NCBI RefSeq assembly: GCF_051106095.1
Contig: NC_135788.1
Coordinates: 38,774,001-38,838,000 of the forward strand
DNA length: 64,000 nucleotides
Reading direction: 5' to 3'
DNA from: Pogona vitticeps
Lineage: Eukaryota > Chordata > Lepidosauria > Squamata > Agamidae
In this document: one piece after another, positions 45,722 through 56,721 of the stretch
How positions within the stretch are numbered: position 1 is the stretch's first letter
Layout of the letters: each line of letters begins with the position of its first letter
Program-made: the position numbers and the translations under genes
The notes under the pieces: model-generated
Database searches by the model: none
Told to the model about the DNA's origin: nothing
Seen by the model: the letters and a program-made list of their open reading frames with translations, nothing else

Positions 45722-46268
45722 CCATAGCTCATCTTTTAATGATGATGGGAAGGAGGCCAGTTGTTACACAGTGTTGCATCTTTTGGTACAGTGTGGTGGG
45801 TTAGACTCAAGAAGCAGGCCTGACTGTAATGTTCTTGATACTTGTCGGTCAGTAGAGGCTCACTGAATTTAGAAAGATTATACGTAGTAATGCTCACCAC
45901 CACCACCACCACTTTTTTTTGTCATGACAATTTGTATGAAATGAAACAACCCATTCTATACCAACATGCTTCAGGAGAGCATGTGCAATGCAAGTGCTAC
46001 TGCTCTTACAGCAGTTATTCTCAAGCAATTAAAATTGGCTAGAGGTATGAGATTTAAGGAGAGGCTTAATTTCTTCTGTACAGACATGCAAATGAAATCT
46101 TGTTACTGGCCTGATCAGTGGCATGGAGATGGATTCTTTGCTTTGCACTGTAAGTGGCAAAATGCCTGCAATCATTACTCATTTTCACTACCTTAATGCT
46201 GAGGAGGTGTGACAAATGATTTTAATAACATGGTGATTTAATGGCCTGTAAATTCTGACTCTAGGTTT

Positions 46269-46310
46269 ATTTATTTATTCAATTTATATGCCGCCCAAAC
46301 TACCCAGAGG
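46269..46310 (-). mobile_element. 42-bp L2-type LINE tail with 15-bp target duplication
   Basis: The insert (atttatttattcaatttata, then tgccgcccaaactacccaga) is just the (AAAT)n tail and last bases of an L2-type LINE in minus orientation. Exact copies of TCTGACTCTAGGTTT flank it (46,254-46,268 and 46,311-46,325). Confidence 0.88.
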
Positions 46311-46646
46311 TCTGACTCTAGGTTTGAGGCTAATGTAGGAAGATGTTCAAAAGGGTTTGCATATCCAAAGGTATACTCTACTGTAAATTTCAGGCTGCCA
46401 TTTTACTTAACTGGTGAAATAATGTCACAAGTTAGACCAGTCGTTAATCTGAAATCATGCATATAGACTTAGATTTCAGGTTTAGGCATCATTTTATCTA
46501 TTCCTTGGCAATTTCATTGTATTATTGCTAAGCAGTTAGTGAACATTGTTTCACTCCTAAGTACTTCAAATGTTGCTGTTCAGTTTCTTTTCAGATATTT
46601 GTTGTATACTGTGTGATCCCCAGATAGTAAAATGGAAGGAGCTGTA

Positions 46647-46918
46647 CAGTGGACCCTCGACTTACAGACGGCTCGACTTACAGACTTTTCGAGTTACAGA
46701 CTTCTCTGGCTGCAAAATTTAGATTCGACTTACAGCCAGAGAATCGACTTACAGACCAGAAAAAAACCAAAATGGAATAAAAATAGAATAAAAAACACTG
46801 GTTATGGGATTAATCGGTTTTCAGTGCATTGTAGGTCAATGGAGATTCGACTTACAGACTTTTCGACTTGCAGCCACCATTCCAATACGGATTAATTCCT
46901 TAAGTAGAGGGTCCACTG
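46647..46918. mobile_element. TA-flanked mariner/Tigger-like MITE, second family
   Basis: CAGTGGACCCTCGACTTACA and GTAGAGGGTCCACTG are inverted repeats between TA dinucleotides (46,645-46,646, 46,919-46,920). The word tcgacttacagac is repeated several times inside (46,658-46,760 and near 46,850). It abuts the 3' end of the RTE LINE that follows. Confidence 0.9.
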
Positions 46919-46920
46919 TA

Positions 46921-48960
46921 AAACTGTTGTTTGGTGTTGCCAAGTCATCTCCAATTTATGGTGGCCCTATGAATGAATGAACTCTAGAATGTCCTGCTTT
47001 CAAAAGATCTGTTCAACTCTTGTAAATTTAAGCCTGTGTCTTTCTTGGTGGAATCAATCTATCTCAGATGGGGTCTTCCTCTTTTCCTGCTGCCTTCAAG
47101 TTTCCCAGTATTATCTTATTTTCCAGCAAATCTTGCAATCTTATGATGTGCCTTATGGAAGACAGCCTCAGTTTCATCATTTTTGTCTCCAGAGAAAGTT
47201 CAGGCATGATTTGATCTAAGACCCACTTGTTAGTTTTTCTGGTAGTCCAGGGTATCTGCAGAGCTCTCCTCCAGCACCACTTTTCGAATGAATCAATTTT
47301 CATCCTGTAGCTTTCTTTACTGTCTAGCTTTAACACTCTGTGGTGATCAGAAATATGATAGTGTGGCATCCACCCTCGTGCCCCTTGCTTGACCTTCAAA
47401 CCCCTGAGCACACAAAGGTAAACAAACCTCACTCTTTTACACTTGCTGCCACCAGGTGATCTCTAAATCACCATTTACTTCAGAAAGATTCAGGTCCACA
47501 CTTCAAGTCCTTTTAAATAAAACTTTAGTTTATTGATTACAGAGATTCATAAATATCTTCAGTAACTAATCACTCCTAAATTTCCCAAACTACACACTCT
47601 ATTACTCTGTCTGGCTTTTCTCTCCTGCCAGACTCTTACATTTCTCTAACTGACTCTATCTGACTTAATCTTCTTAATCTGCTCTCTGACTCCGCCTCTT
47701 ATAGCATCTCTCTTGACCCCGCCTCTCAGCAACATGAATATTCACAAACCATTACATAATACAACAAGAACCATAGATCTAATAAAAGGAGAATGCTACA
47801 GATAGTGTGGATGATCTTGCTCTTGATCTCCAGTGACACAAGCTTACACTTGATTATCTTTTCCAGTTCCTTCATTGCTGTCCTTCCGAATCTTAATTTT
47901 CTTCTGATTTCTTGGCTGAGCATTTGAATTGACGATTGAACCAAGGTATACAAAATCTCTAACAATTTCAGTTTCTTCGTTGTTGATATTAACATGTAGT
48001 TCTTTTGTAGTCATGGTTTTTGTCCTTTTTTGTCCTGCTTTGGCACTTTTTTTCAATTTCACCAGAAGTCATTTCATGTTATTGCCAGTTTCTGCCAGTA
48101 AGATAGTGTCATCAGCATATCTTGTTTCTTCCATCAGTTTTCATTCCCCCTTCTTCTATATCAGTTTTCTGTATGATATGTTCAGTGTATAGATTGAACA
48201 GACAGGATAAAAAGCAACTTTCTTTGACATTTTTGCTTGTATGAAATCATTATGTCTCTCCATACTCTGTCCTAATGGTAGTTTCTTGTCAACAATACAG
48301 ATTATGCAACAGTACAGTAAAGTGCTGAGGTATACCCATTTCTTTCAGAACAACTATAGCTTCTTATGATTTACACAAAGTCTTTCCTGTAGTCTGTAAA
48401 GCATAGACTGATCTTATGAAATTATTTGGTACTCTCCAGTAGCCTACAGATATTTGCAATCTGACCTCAAGTACCTCTCCCTTTTCAGAATCTATCTTGA
48501 ACATCAAGCATTTCTTGTTCTGTCTAAGGTAAAAACCTTTGTTCCAACATCTTGAGCATCACTCTGCTTGCATGTGAAATTAGAGCAATGGCCCTGTAGT
48601 TACTGCACTTCTTGCCATCTCCTTTCTTGGGGATTGGAATGTATATTGAATGTTGCCTCTCTGTGCACCATTGTTTTGCTTTCCATGTCTTTTGGCATAT
48701 TCCTATTAGGATTTTGACAGATTCAGTCTCTGTGGCTTGAAATAGTTCTATTGGTATTCCACTTATCTCTGGTGATTTATTTCTTCTCAGTTCTTTCAGG
48801 GGAGCTTTTGCTTCACTTTCCAGAATTATTGGTTCTTCATTATTGGATTCCTCTTCAAAGGAATCTGTCATCCTTTTATGTCTTCTGTACACGTCTTGTA
48901 TACGGTTTCCACCTTTGCCTTCTATTATCCTGGCCAGATAGTGTCTTTCAGGATTTCTGA
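46921..48960 (-). mobile_element. RTE/BovB-clade LINE, split by a solo LTR
   Basis: Minus-strand frames give RTE-type RT and C-terminal segments in order: KAPLKELRRNKSPEISGIPI and YIPIPKKGDGKKCSNYRAI (48.9-48.6 kb), VRDFVYLGSIVNSN (about 47.95 kb), FGRTAMKELEKIIKCKLVSL (about 47.88 kb), and KIDSFEKWCWRRALQIPWTT (about 47.28 kb). It ends near 46,921. Frames change several times and the palm region is worn, so it is dead. A solo LTR (47,362-47,800) separates the last two blocks. Confidence 0.85.
47362..47800 (-). mobile_element. solo LTR of an endogenous retrovirus-like element
   Basis: A 439-bp insert starts TGTGGCATCC and ends ATGCTACA on the plus strand. The ends are imperfect inverted repeats of TG...CA type, and an exact 5-bp duplication GATAG flanks it (47,357-47,361 and 47,801-47,805). 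Read on the minus strand it has a TATA-like ctataagagg and, downstream, an AATAAA signal, so transcription would run on the minus strand. It lies inside the RTE LINE and is younger than it. Only one LTR remains, as after recombination between the two ends. The retroviral class is not determined. Confidence 0.85.
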
Positions 48961-51735
48961 TCTAGGCTTAAAATTTCCTTTGATTTTAGAGAAGACTCTT
49001 TAAATCAAAGATTCTAAGTTTTCCAGACAAGGGTAGACTCCCATTAAAACAAGAGGACTGTGGCAGCATGTTGCTTTTTCAGGAGGAAATTTAGTACCAA
49101 AAGGCCTACAGGTATAATAAGAATGTCTTCTTGGAGGGATCAATTGCATTCCACCTTTTTGCTGAGAGCAAAATTGTAGCCTGGCATCATCTGCTTCGTC
49201 CTTCATCCCAGCAGTTGTAGTTACGGGTTTACTGGTTGATGCCCAAGATAATATTCTCCTTGCATCCAGATTCCTTTTCTGCCTTGCTTCAGTTTTTATT
49301 GTTGTTGATTTTCCACCCCTTCAAATTCCTTTTCTTATCTTTTTCTAAAATTTACCTTTTTTCTTTCATTCCATCTTGTAAAATACTTTTTATAGTCCCT
49401 GTTCACCCAAACTTTTGATTCTTTATTTTATTCTTCATTCCTCCTTATGTCTTATATTCACCTAGGCTTCTAAAATGGCAGTTGGAACACACGCACACCC
49501 AACAATAAGTTCCAATTAAACCATTTGGGCTTATTTCTCAGTACACATGTATAGAATTGCTCTTTATAAACACATTTTCTGCCCCCCTCTTGTTCACTTT
49601 TTTTTTAACCGTAATCCTATGCATGCTTCATCTAGAAATAAGCACCATTGCTTCCCGGTAAATTGCCCTGAATGTGTCCTTCTGTTCCTCGGCATTTATG
49701 TCTTTTCATTTCTTTTGATTTTGATCCTGTCTCTCCTTAGTGTAACTCTTACTCCTTTTTCCCCTCTCCTTCTTTCCTTCCTTGATTTTCCACCACTTTC
49801 TTTTTTTAATCTTCCTGTTTTGTTCTTCCACAGTGAATGTTCCTCCATCTCTTATTTCCACTCTTATTATGTACTGTATACACAACATCAGCCAAAAACA
49901 TTTTAACAGTGAAATATCAGAACCAAGAACATAACTTTCTTTTTATTAGAGGAAGTGGAGGAAGGTCCTGAGTCACAGTCCCCATCTGGCCAATGTATTC
50001 CATTCAACCATAAGCAAAGCATCATTAACCTGAGTTGCCCTACTGTAAATCTGAAATTGTTGAAATATGTTGAAGGATTTTTTGTCATGAGCTTATTAGG
50101 TAGGTCAAAGGATTTACAGCTCCAAACTCCATCTCTGATTTGTAGAACTGCTTCCTTGTAGTCTTCATTTTATGTATTCAGGGGAATAATGTAGTCATGA
50201 TTGAGATTTCTGTGGCGTTTTGAGTCACTGGTGGTCTGAGAAGACAGCATATAGAATATCACAATGTATGGACAGTGGGATTTGGAAGATACTGGTTGCC
50301 CATGGTAGTGGGGGGGGGGGAGAGGGAGGGAGGGAGAGAAATGCTGACAAAAGAAAGTCAGAAGCTCTTGACTGGAACAGGCAGGAAGAGGCTGCATGTG
50401 TAGACAAAGCTTTTGGTAGAACATTGTAATTTTATTATTATTATTCAGGGTGAGACACCAGTTTCCCCTTGACTTAAGTTCTTATGACCTCTGATAACAA
50501 GTATGCACATTCATATACCAGATTAACTAATTTGTTTTGGTAATAACATTTATAACATGCTGGAAGTTAAATCATGCTTGCTTTAAAGCAGTGGGTATAG
50601 TCTGGTACATACAGCTTAGGCAATGAGACATGTCAATTTATTTTGTGGCAACCCAATTTATTAGGCGATTGATTGGTTATTCTGTTCATTAAGTTCTCAT
50701 TGATTTGGTAAATGAACACTTCATCTCTTCTCTGTTTTTCTTCTATACATCCTTCTGACTTCAGTTTTGAATGGACTTGAGTTTAATAGTGTTATACCTT
50801 GAGGACACACCCGCAGTGAAATGTGGTAGCAGGCTTTTCAGATTCACCCATTGTCATTTTACTGATTGCCAGAAATGTTGACATTATTTTCAAAGTGGAT
50901 TGACATTGCAGAAGTTTAATCCTGTAAGACAAAAATGGTATGTCTGCTTCTTCCTGTGCTGTTTCTTTCTACTCTTGGATTTCCCATTTTGTCTTTCAGC
51001 TATGAGTTTGGAGATCATTTTTTCTACTGAACTGTCCTGATTTAGCTTGAACCAGTGTTACTCCACTAAATTGCCTATTCTCACATTTCTAGCTATCTTG
51101 TTTTTTTTCTGACAAAGTCTTATTTTCATCCTGTTTCTTTTGACCATGTATGTCTACATGGTCTTACACTTTTTTGGCACTCTATTCTTTACTTAGACTC
51201 TTCCTTATTTCTTTGACATGGTTTTCCTTCTGAGGTACAGAGATCTCCATTGTTCTAAGTCAGGTGATTAGATACGATGGAACAATAAACACATATAGAT
51301 GCTTCCCCTGCATGCTGCTCAACAAACTCAACACAGCTGACAACGCACATTTGGAGGTCAAATATGAAGGTTTTGTTTATGTAGTCTGCTTTCTGGTCTA
51401 AATGTAGGGTATTGTAGAAGAAAAAAAAATCTTTATTTTCCTTTTAGATGCATTCTTTGTATTGTGATTCATGCAGAGTAGTACCAAATCCCGGTTGCTT
51501 GGTTTTTGGCATAATCTGAAAAGTCTACACTTCAAAATAGATTGACAAGTGAAGCAGCTAAAAAAGAGTCCTTGCTTTCATCTCTTACTTCAAGAAAAAG
51601 GTGTTAGGTTTTGTCTTCCATCTCATATGTCTTTCTGTAAAGATGTTCTTGCCTGACACATAGCATTGTGTTGTACTGTACTTTAAAAAATATTTTGGGC
51701 TGTGACATTATTTGTGTTTGTATGTAATATACTGC
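48961..51735. other. no supported feature
   Basis: The stretch includes pyrimidine-rich sequence (49.2-49.9 kb) and a G-run with gggaggg units near 50,311-50,337. Several hydrophobic or basic chance frames exist, but none is supportable. Confidence 0.5.
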
Positions 51736-51739
51736 TGGT

Positions 51740-52275
51740 ATTGTTGTTGTTGTTCTTGTTAAAAAACTCCAAGTACAGTCAAATTACAAAATCATTGACT
51801 GGTATTACATAACAGATACAAGTTTTAACTAAAAACCTAAATATCTGTTAAATATCGACACAGTATGTATTCTGTTCCAAATATTACCATTTTTTGTAGA
51901 TCCGCAACTGCTTATAGTACTGTACTGTGTGAAGTTTCTTGATATTGTTCCCAAAGCCCAATGACTACGGGGACCACTGAAATGTGTTTCTTCCAGAGGT
52001 GAGATGTTTCTATTGCCAGGTCCCTGTACTTCGTTAGTTTTTCCAATTCTTTATTTTCAACTCTGGCATCCCCTGGAATTGTAATGTCAATGATCCAGAC
52101 CTTTCTTTGTGTGTGTTATGTTCAAGGCATCTATCAGTTTAGATCCAGAAATCACACAAGATCTTGATTTCCTCATTTTCTGACACCTTCTCTACCTGAT
52201 GTTCCCATGGGTTTTTGGAGGCTGACAAGTTATATATATATTGGCTGGACGTTCACAGATGAGGTGACACAGTTT
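51740..52275 (-). mobile_element. R4/R2-like LINE C-terminus and 3' UTR
   Basis: Minus-strand translation, too broken for a long open frame, gives SENEEIKILCDFWI (about 52.17 kb), IIDITIPGDARVENKE (about 52.09 kb), then EKLTKYRDLAIE and VVPVVIG (about 51.98 kb). These are the conserved order of the endonuclease-side C-terminus in R4/R2-group LINEs as I remember it. The 3' part up to about 51,740 is shared with the second copy at 52,409-52,530. Confidence 0.6.
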
Positions 52276-52530
<255 letters not shown>

Positions 52531-52967
52531 TTTTGCTGTGTCCTTGAAAAATAATGTTCATTGAGTTTTGCTCCTCTGTGTTCAGAATTTCAGTATTTTC
52601 ACTTTTATAGCCAAAGCCATGGTTTCCTATGCTTCTTTTCTATACTGACCCCCTGTGGATTTCTTTGTCATTTTCAAGGTTGTAGAGTCCCTTTTTTCTT
52701 TATACTCTTTTATTCCCTTTCTTGCTCTTACCTTGTTGTCTACTCAGAAGTAAAATTTTGCTGGTCTCATTGGAAATAATGCCTATTGCATTCTATCAGA
52801 TTTGTTTCCCAATGAATACTGATTGGACTGTAGTTTTGTATTGCTTCAGACTCTGTGTTTCCTTCCCTCTAAAGCTAAATTCTCCTGTTTTAGATTCTTC
52901 AAAAATATTTATTTCTTTTGTAACATGTTTTCAGAAATTTTATAGTTTCTTCTTTTTTTGAAAAAAA

Positions 52968-53212
52968 AAGTTAATCATCATCATTATGAGGTGTTATCAA
53001 GTCAATTCTGGCTTATGGTGACCCTTTTCAGGGTTTTCCGAGTACAGAATACTCAGAAATGATTTACCATTCCCTTCTGTGGGCAGCTTGGAACTGTGCA
53101 GCTTGCCTAAGGCCACACAGGCTGGCTGTTCTGGGATGCACAGTGGGAAACTGAACTCCCAGCCTTTGGCTCCACAGCCAGACGCCTAAATCATCAAGCT
53201 ATCCAGCCAGCT
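52968..53212 (-). repeat. Sauria-type SINE, near full length
   Basis: On the plus strand it reads gaggtgttatcaagtcaatt, ttcagggttttccgagtaca, gcagcttgcctaaggccaca, and tggctccacagccagacgcc, then aagctatccagccagc, the inverse of a complete Sauria SINE including the tRNA head. A tcatcatcatta repeat marks the tail side. Confidence 0.92.
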
Positions 53213-54369
53213 CTGGATCAAAACACTTGATATATTTGGCTTCACCTTTTATTTATTGCATTAAGTCTAGTTAATTTAATGCAGATCAGTTGCTTTTTAG
53301 TAATTTTGAATGTACATTTACTATAGGTAATCTTGGTTGTGAAACTGAAGTGCCCATCCCTTCTAAATTTTGATTTTTGTAATGAATTTACAGCAAGAAA
53401 ATAGTAGTTATTTCACATTATTTGGGCCACAGTGAAACAGTGAAATATTGTGTATTATTGATGCATGCTGTTTTTAAGGATCATTTCTGCATGTCCTACA
53501 GCATATAAAATACTCCAAGATATTATTATTAGGAATATAAGTATATAATGTATTGCAATGTGGGTATTCTTCTTTAAGGATAGATAGGTTTAATGGAGTT
53601 TAGTCACTGATGGACTGTATATTAAGAAAGAGCTCTGTGCTGCCTGATCTGGTTGGTCTATATCCTGGCAAGGAGGTACTGTATTTGAAATAAGAAGCAA
53701 TTCTTCAGACCTATTCTGTTGTTTTTGTTTTTTGCCTGCTCTTTCTGTCTCCTTTGGAAATGTCATCTACATGTCCTTGAGTGTACTTCATGTACACACA
53801 TTCATTTCAATTTAATTTGCACTTTGGAAGCCATTAATGGAGAGGAAAAGGATTGATTATCCAGGAATGTGACTCTAACCCAATCCAGATGGTCTGATGA
53901 TGGGTTAGCCATTGACTGTCCTGGAGGCATTTTCACAAGTGAAGCTGAGAATGCCTTTTAGTCTGGAATGTATCACTTCTGCACATTATTAATGCAGGAG
54001 AGAGCTCAGTTTTTTTTAATGGAATGAACATTCTATCCAGATTAGGTTTTACATTCCAATCACAGAGGTGGAAAATGAAAAACAAAACAATTAGGGCCGT
54101 TGGTGAACATGCCCAGAGGAATAGCAGCTGCAATTCTTCACACTTGAAACACCAAGGTAAAAAGACGTTGGGAAAAAAAGGTTGGATCCACACTATCTGT
54201 AAAGAAGACCCACTGAAATGAATTGTATTGTGAGTGCTAAGATAATGCACAGATGGGAATGAGTGATAGAACAAGAAGGGATTGAGGAACAAATATGTTT
54301 CAAAAGGAGTATAAACTAGGGTGTGTGTGAAGGGGTACCAAATTCTGCTGCTCCCGACCGAAATAACTG
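53213..54369. other. no supported feature
   Basis: A+T-rich sequence leading up to the CpG island. No element or exon is recognisable. Confidence 0.5.
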
Positions 54370-54803
54370 GTGACTTCACGGTGCTAGGGGTGTTGCTCGC
54401 GAGTGTGAGTAAAAAGAAGGGGGGGTGTCTGTGAAAGTAGAGTCACCCCACATTTGCCTGCAGATTGGCCTCCCGCCCCCTCCCAATGCGCTTGGTCTGC
54501 CGTAGAGGGTGCTGGGGGCCAGCCTAAACTGAGCGGTGCTCGTCCGAATGACTGACAAGCGGCCCGGCCCGAGACTCCCCACAAAGGGAGGGCGGGAGCT
54601 GCTGATGTTTTGCCGCGGGGCTCTCCCCCCCCCCCCCCAGACAGCCGTAGGCTCTCTCCGGCTCTCGCTGCCACGGCGACTTCCCCAGCGCGAACCAACT
54701 GAGGCAGAGGAAGAGAAGAGAAGAGGGAAAGCCCAGCGGGCGGCCACAGGAACCAGGCTCGCTCTCGGGCGCGTATCCGGCTTCTCGCCCAGGCAGGGAA
54801 GCG

Positions 54804-54809
54804 GTAAGG
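54804..54809 (+). other. candidate splice donor in the 5' UTR region
   Basis: GCG|GTAAGG is a strong match to the donor consensus. It could end a non-coding first exon of the gene whose coding exon starts at 56,377. This rests on consensus only. Confidence 0.35.
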
Positions 54810-55409
54810 GCGTGGAAGCCGCCGATGCGCCTGTTAACTGCTGCGGCCGGAGCAAAAGCCGCCGCACGGATTTCGCCGGTCACCTGGCCACGGAGGTGCG
54901 CCTTCTCGGCCACGGAGGGGAAGCAGCCCTGACGGCGGAACGGGGAGGCGGGAAAAGGGCAGGCCAGCCGGAGAAGAGGAATTGGGGGAGGGAGGGGGCT
55001 TGAAGGTCGTCTGGCCGTCTGTGGCTGGAAGGTGGGGTTTGGGGACCCTCGGCGTGGGAGAAGGCTTGCCCCTGAGTTGCGGGCGATGGAGAAGGGGAAC
55101 CGGGGAGCTGGGAGGGCGGCCGGCCGAGAGCGCGCCCACGCTCGTTCCTGTCATGGCGAGGAGGAGGAGGAGGAGCGGGCGGAGGGGAGCGCGAGCAAAT
55201 CTTGACACATGGGTGCCCCTGCCGCGGGAGGAAGCCGGAGCTGCGGCGAGGAAGGCATGCTCGGTTCATGTGTTGCTTTCGAAAGAAGAGGCGTGTGCGC
55301 GCGTAGGGGTGTGTGTGTGAGAGAGCGAGAGCGAGAGAGAGCTAAGGCGGGGGTGTCTTGCCTCTCAAGCGGCAGGCAAGTGAGAGAGAAGAGGAGCGGG
55401 CGGGAATAG

Positions 55410-55415
55410 GTGAGG
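55410..55415 (+). other. candidate splice donor in the 5' UTR region
   Basis: ATAG|GTGAGG fits the donor consensus and could pair with the acceptor at 56,096, giving an intron of 687 bp. It is an alternative or addition to the donor at 54,804. Confidence 0.35.
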
Positions 55416-56055
55416 GTTTCGGGGCCGCCACTGCAGTGCCAGGAGCTGCGTTGGCAGAGGGGAGGAGAGGAAGGGGCACCTTTCTGGGGGTGGCGGCAGA
55501 TCCTGCCCTCGCCTTCGGTACAGGCGATTGGAATGCACACCCTGCTCCCCCCCCCCCAGAAGGCTAGAAACCACGAGCCGTGTTTCTTCCTGTCGTCGCC
55601 TTTCCTCTCCCAGCCCCACCTTATGGCAGAAAATGCAAAAAATGAAGGGTCTCCTTTCGGCTTCCAGCCGCCGCCGCGCCTTTAGCTCTTGAGGCGCCTC
55701 AGGCACACGCGCTCGACTCTCGTTGCTTACGGGTGTGTGTGTGTGTTTGTGTTTGTGTGTATGCGTGAGCTTCCGTCGCCTCCCCCCTTCCAGCTCCCTC
55801 AGTCCTCCCCTCGTCTTTGTTGTTTTGTTTCTGGGAAAGCTGCAACCCTTCCCCTCTCCGCGTGTGAGCGCATGTGTGTGTGTGTGTTTGTGTGAGACGG
55901 TACGTGTGTTGCATTTCGCTTCTCTGTTCCTTGACACCCCCTCCTTCCTGGTCTTCCGCGCATGTGATACGTAGTTTTGTATACCCCCCCCCCTTTTAAA
56001 TCACCCTTTGGTTAGTCTTAATGTGTGATCAGGCAGATTGTCACGTTTCGGTCTC

Positions 56056-56096
56056 TGTCTCTCCCGCCTCCCCACGACCGCCTTTTCTGAGTCCAG
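56056..56096 (+). other. candidate splice acceptor before the coding exon
   Basis: A pyrimidine-rich run (gtctctcccgcctccccacg, then accgccttttctgagtccag) ends in CAG|GTGCTG. It would open an exon of about 625 bp that contains the ATG at 56,377. A TAG at 56,230-56,232 in the coding frame means that no upstream exon could add N-terminal codons through this exon. Confidence 0.45.
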
Positions 56097-56376
56097 GTGC
56101 TGAAAACCTTCGGCTGGTCCTGGCAGAGCCGGCTTCTCGGAGATCGCTCAGGCGCTTTGCAACCTTCGCCGTTTCACCGACGGCCAGAGAAGGAAGAGTT
56201 TTGCAACCGGCCTCTTCAGATCCTTTGCATAGACCGAGGACGAGAAAAAGCGGAAGAAGAAGCGCAAGCATCATCGCGGAGCTGCTGTTGCAGGAGGGGG
56301 GAGCCGGAGGAGGAGGAGGAGGAGGAGGAGGACGGGCGGCAATATTGCTGCTTCTCTGGAACCGCCGGCGAGGCTG

Positions 56377-56721
56377 ATGGCGGAGTTTGGCAGCCGAGGA
56401 GGTGGCCCCACCAGTGGGGGGATCACGTCCTCCCCAAGTCCGGCACATGGAAAAGTAGCCTTCAAAGCAGGCGATGGAGAAGGTGGAGGAGGTGGTGGTG
56501 GTGGTGGAGGAGGTGGTAGTGGAGGTAGTAGCAGTAGTGGGGCTACAAGAACCCACTTGGACAGTGCTGGCAATGGGGTCTCCAATGGCGATTGTGCTGT
56601 ATTGGGAGCAAGAGAGGACACAGAGGTGGCCCAGCCTGGGAGTCCTGGCACAGAGAGAGGATACTCTGCCCTGCACCCAGAAGGCAAATCTGGTAACCCC
56701 AGGAAAACCAGCATCATCAAG
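56377..56721 (+). CDS. first coding exon of an unrecognised host gene (Gly/Ser-rich N-terminus)
   Basis: The exon encodes 115 residues from MAEFGSRGGGPTSGG to GNPRKTSIIK and meets a good donor (AAG|GTAGGA, intron phase 0). The frame has a TAG 145 bp upstream and this is the first ATG after it, so the start is well defined; the context has C at -3 and G at +4. Visible features are a glycine run at about residues 36-47 passing into a serine run, low complexity, and a basic end. There is no signal peptide, membrane segment or folded domain, which suits a disordered N-terminus of a larger protein. Position inside a CpG island and A+T-rich sequence straight after the donor support a real exon. I do not recognise the gene. 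No second exon is evident before the window ends. Confidence 0.6.

Noticed and set aside
53160-53212. Possible tRNA genes at SINE heads (also near 20.6, 25.1, 27.2 and 61.6 kb)
   Set aside because: The tRNA-like parts do not give an intact cloverleaf and are always followed by the Sauria SINE body.
54376-55269. Long minus-strand open frames in the CpG island
   Set aside because: They overlap one another in several frames, are Pro/Arg/Ser-rich as expected from C-rich sequence, and have no motif or splice logic.
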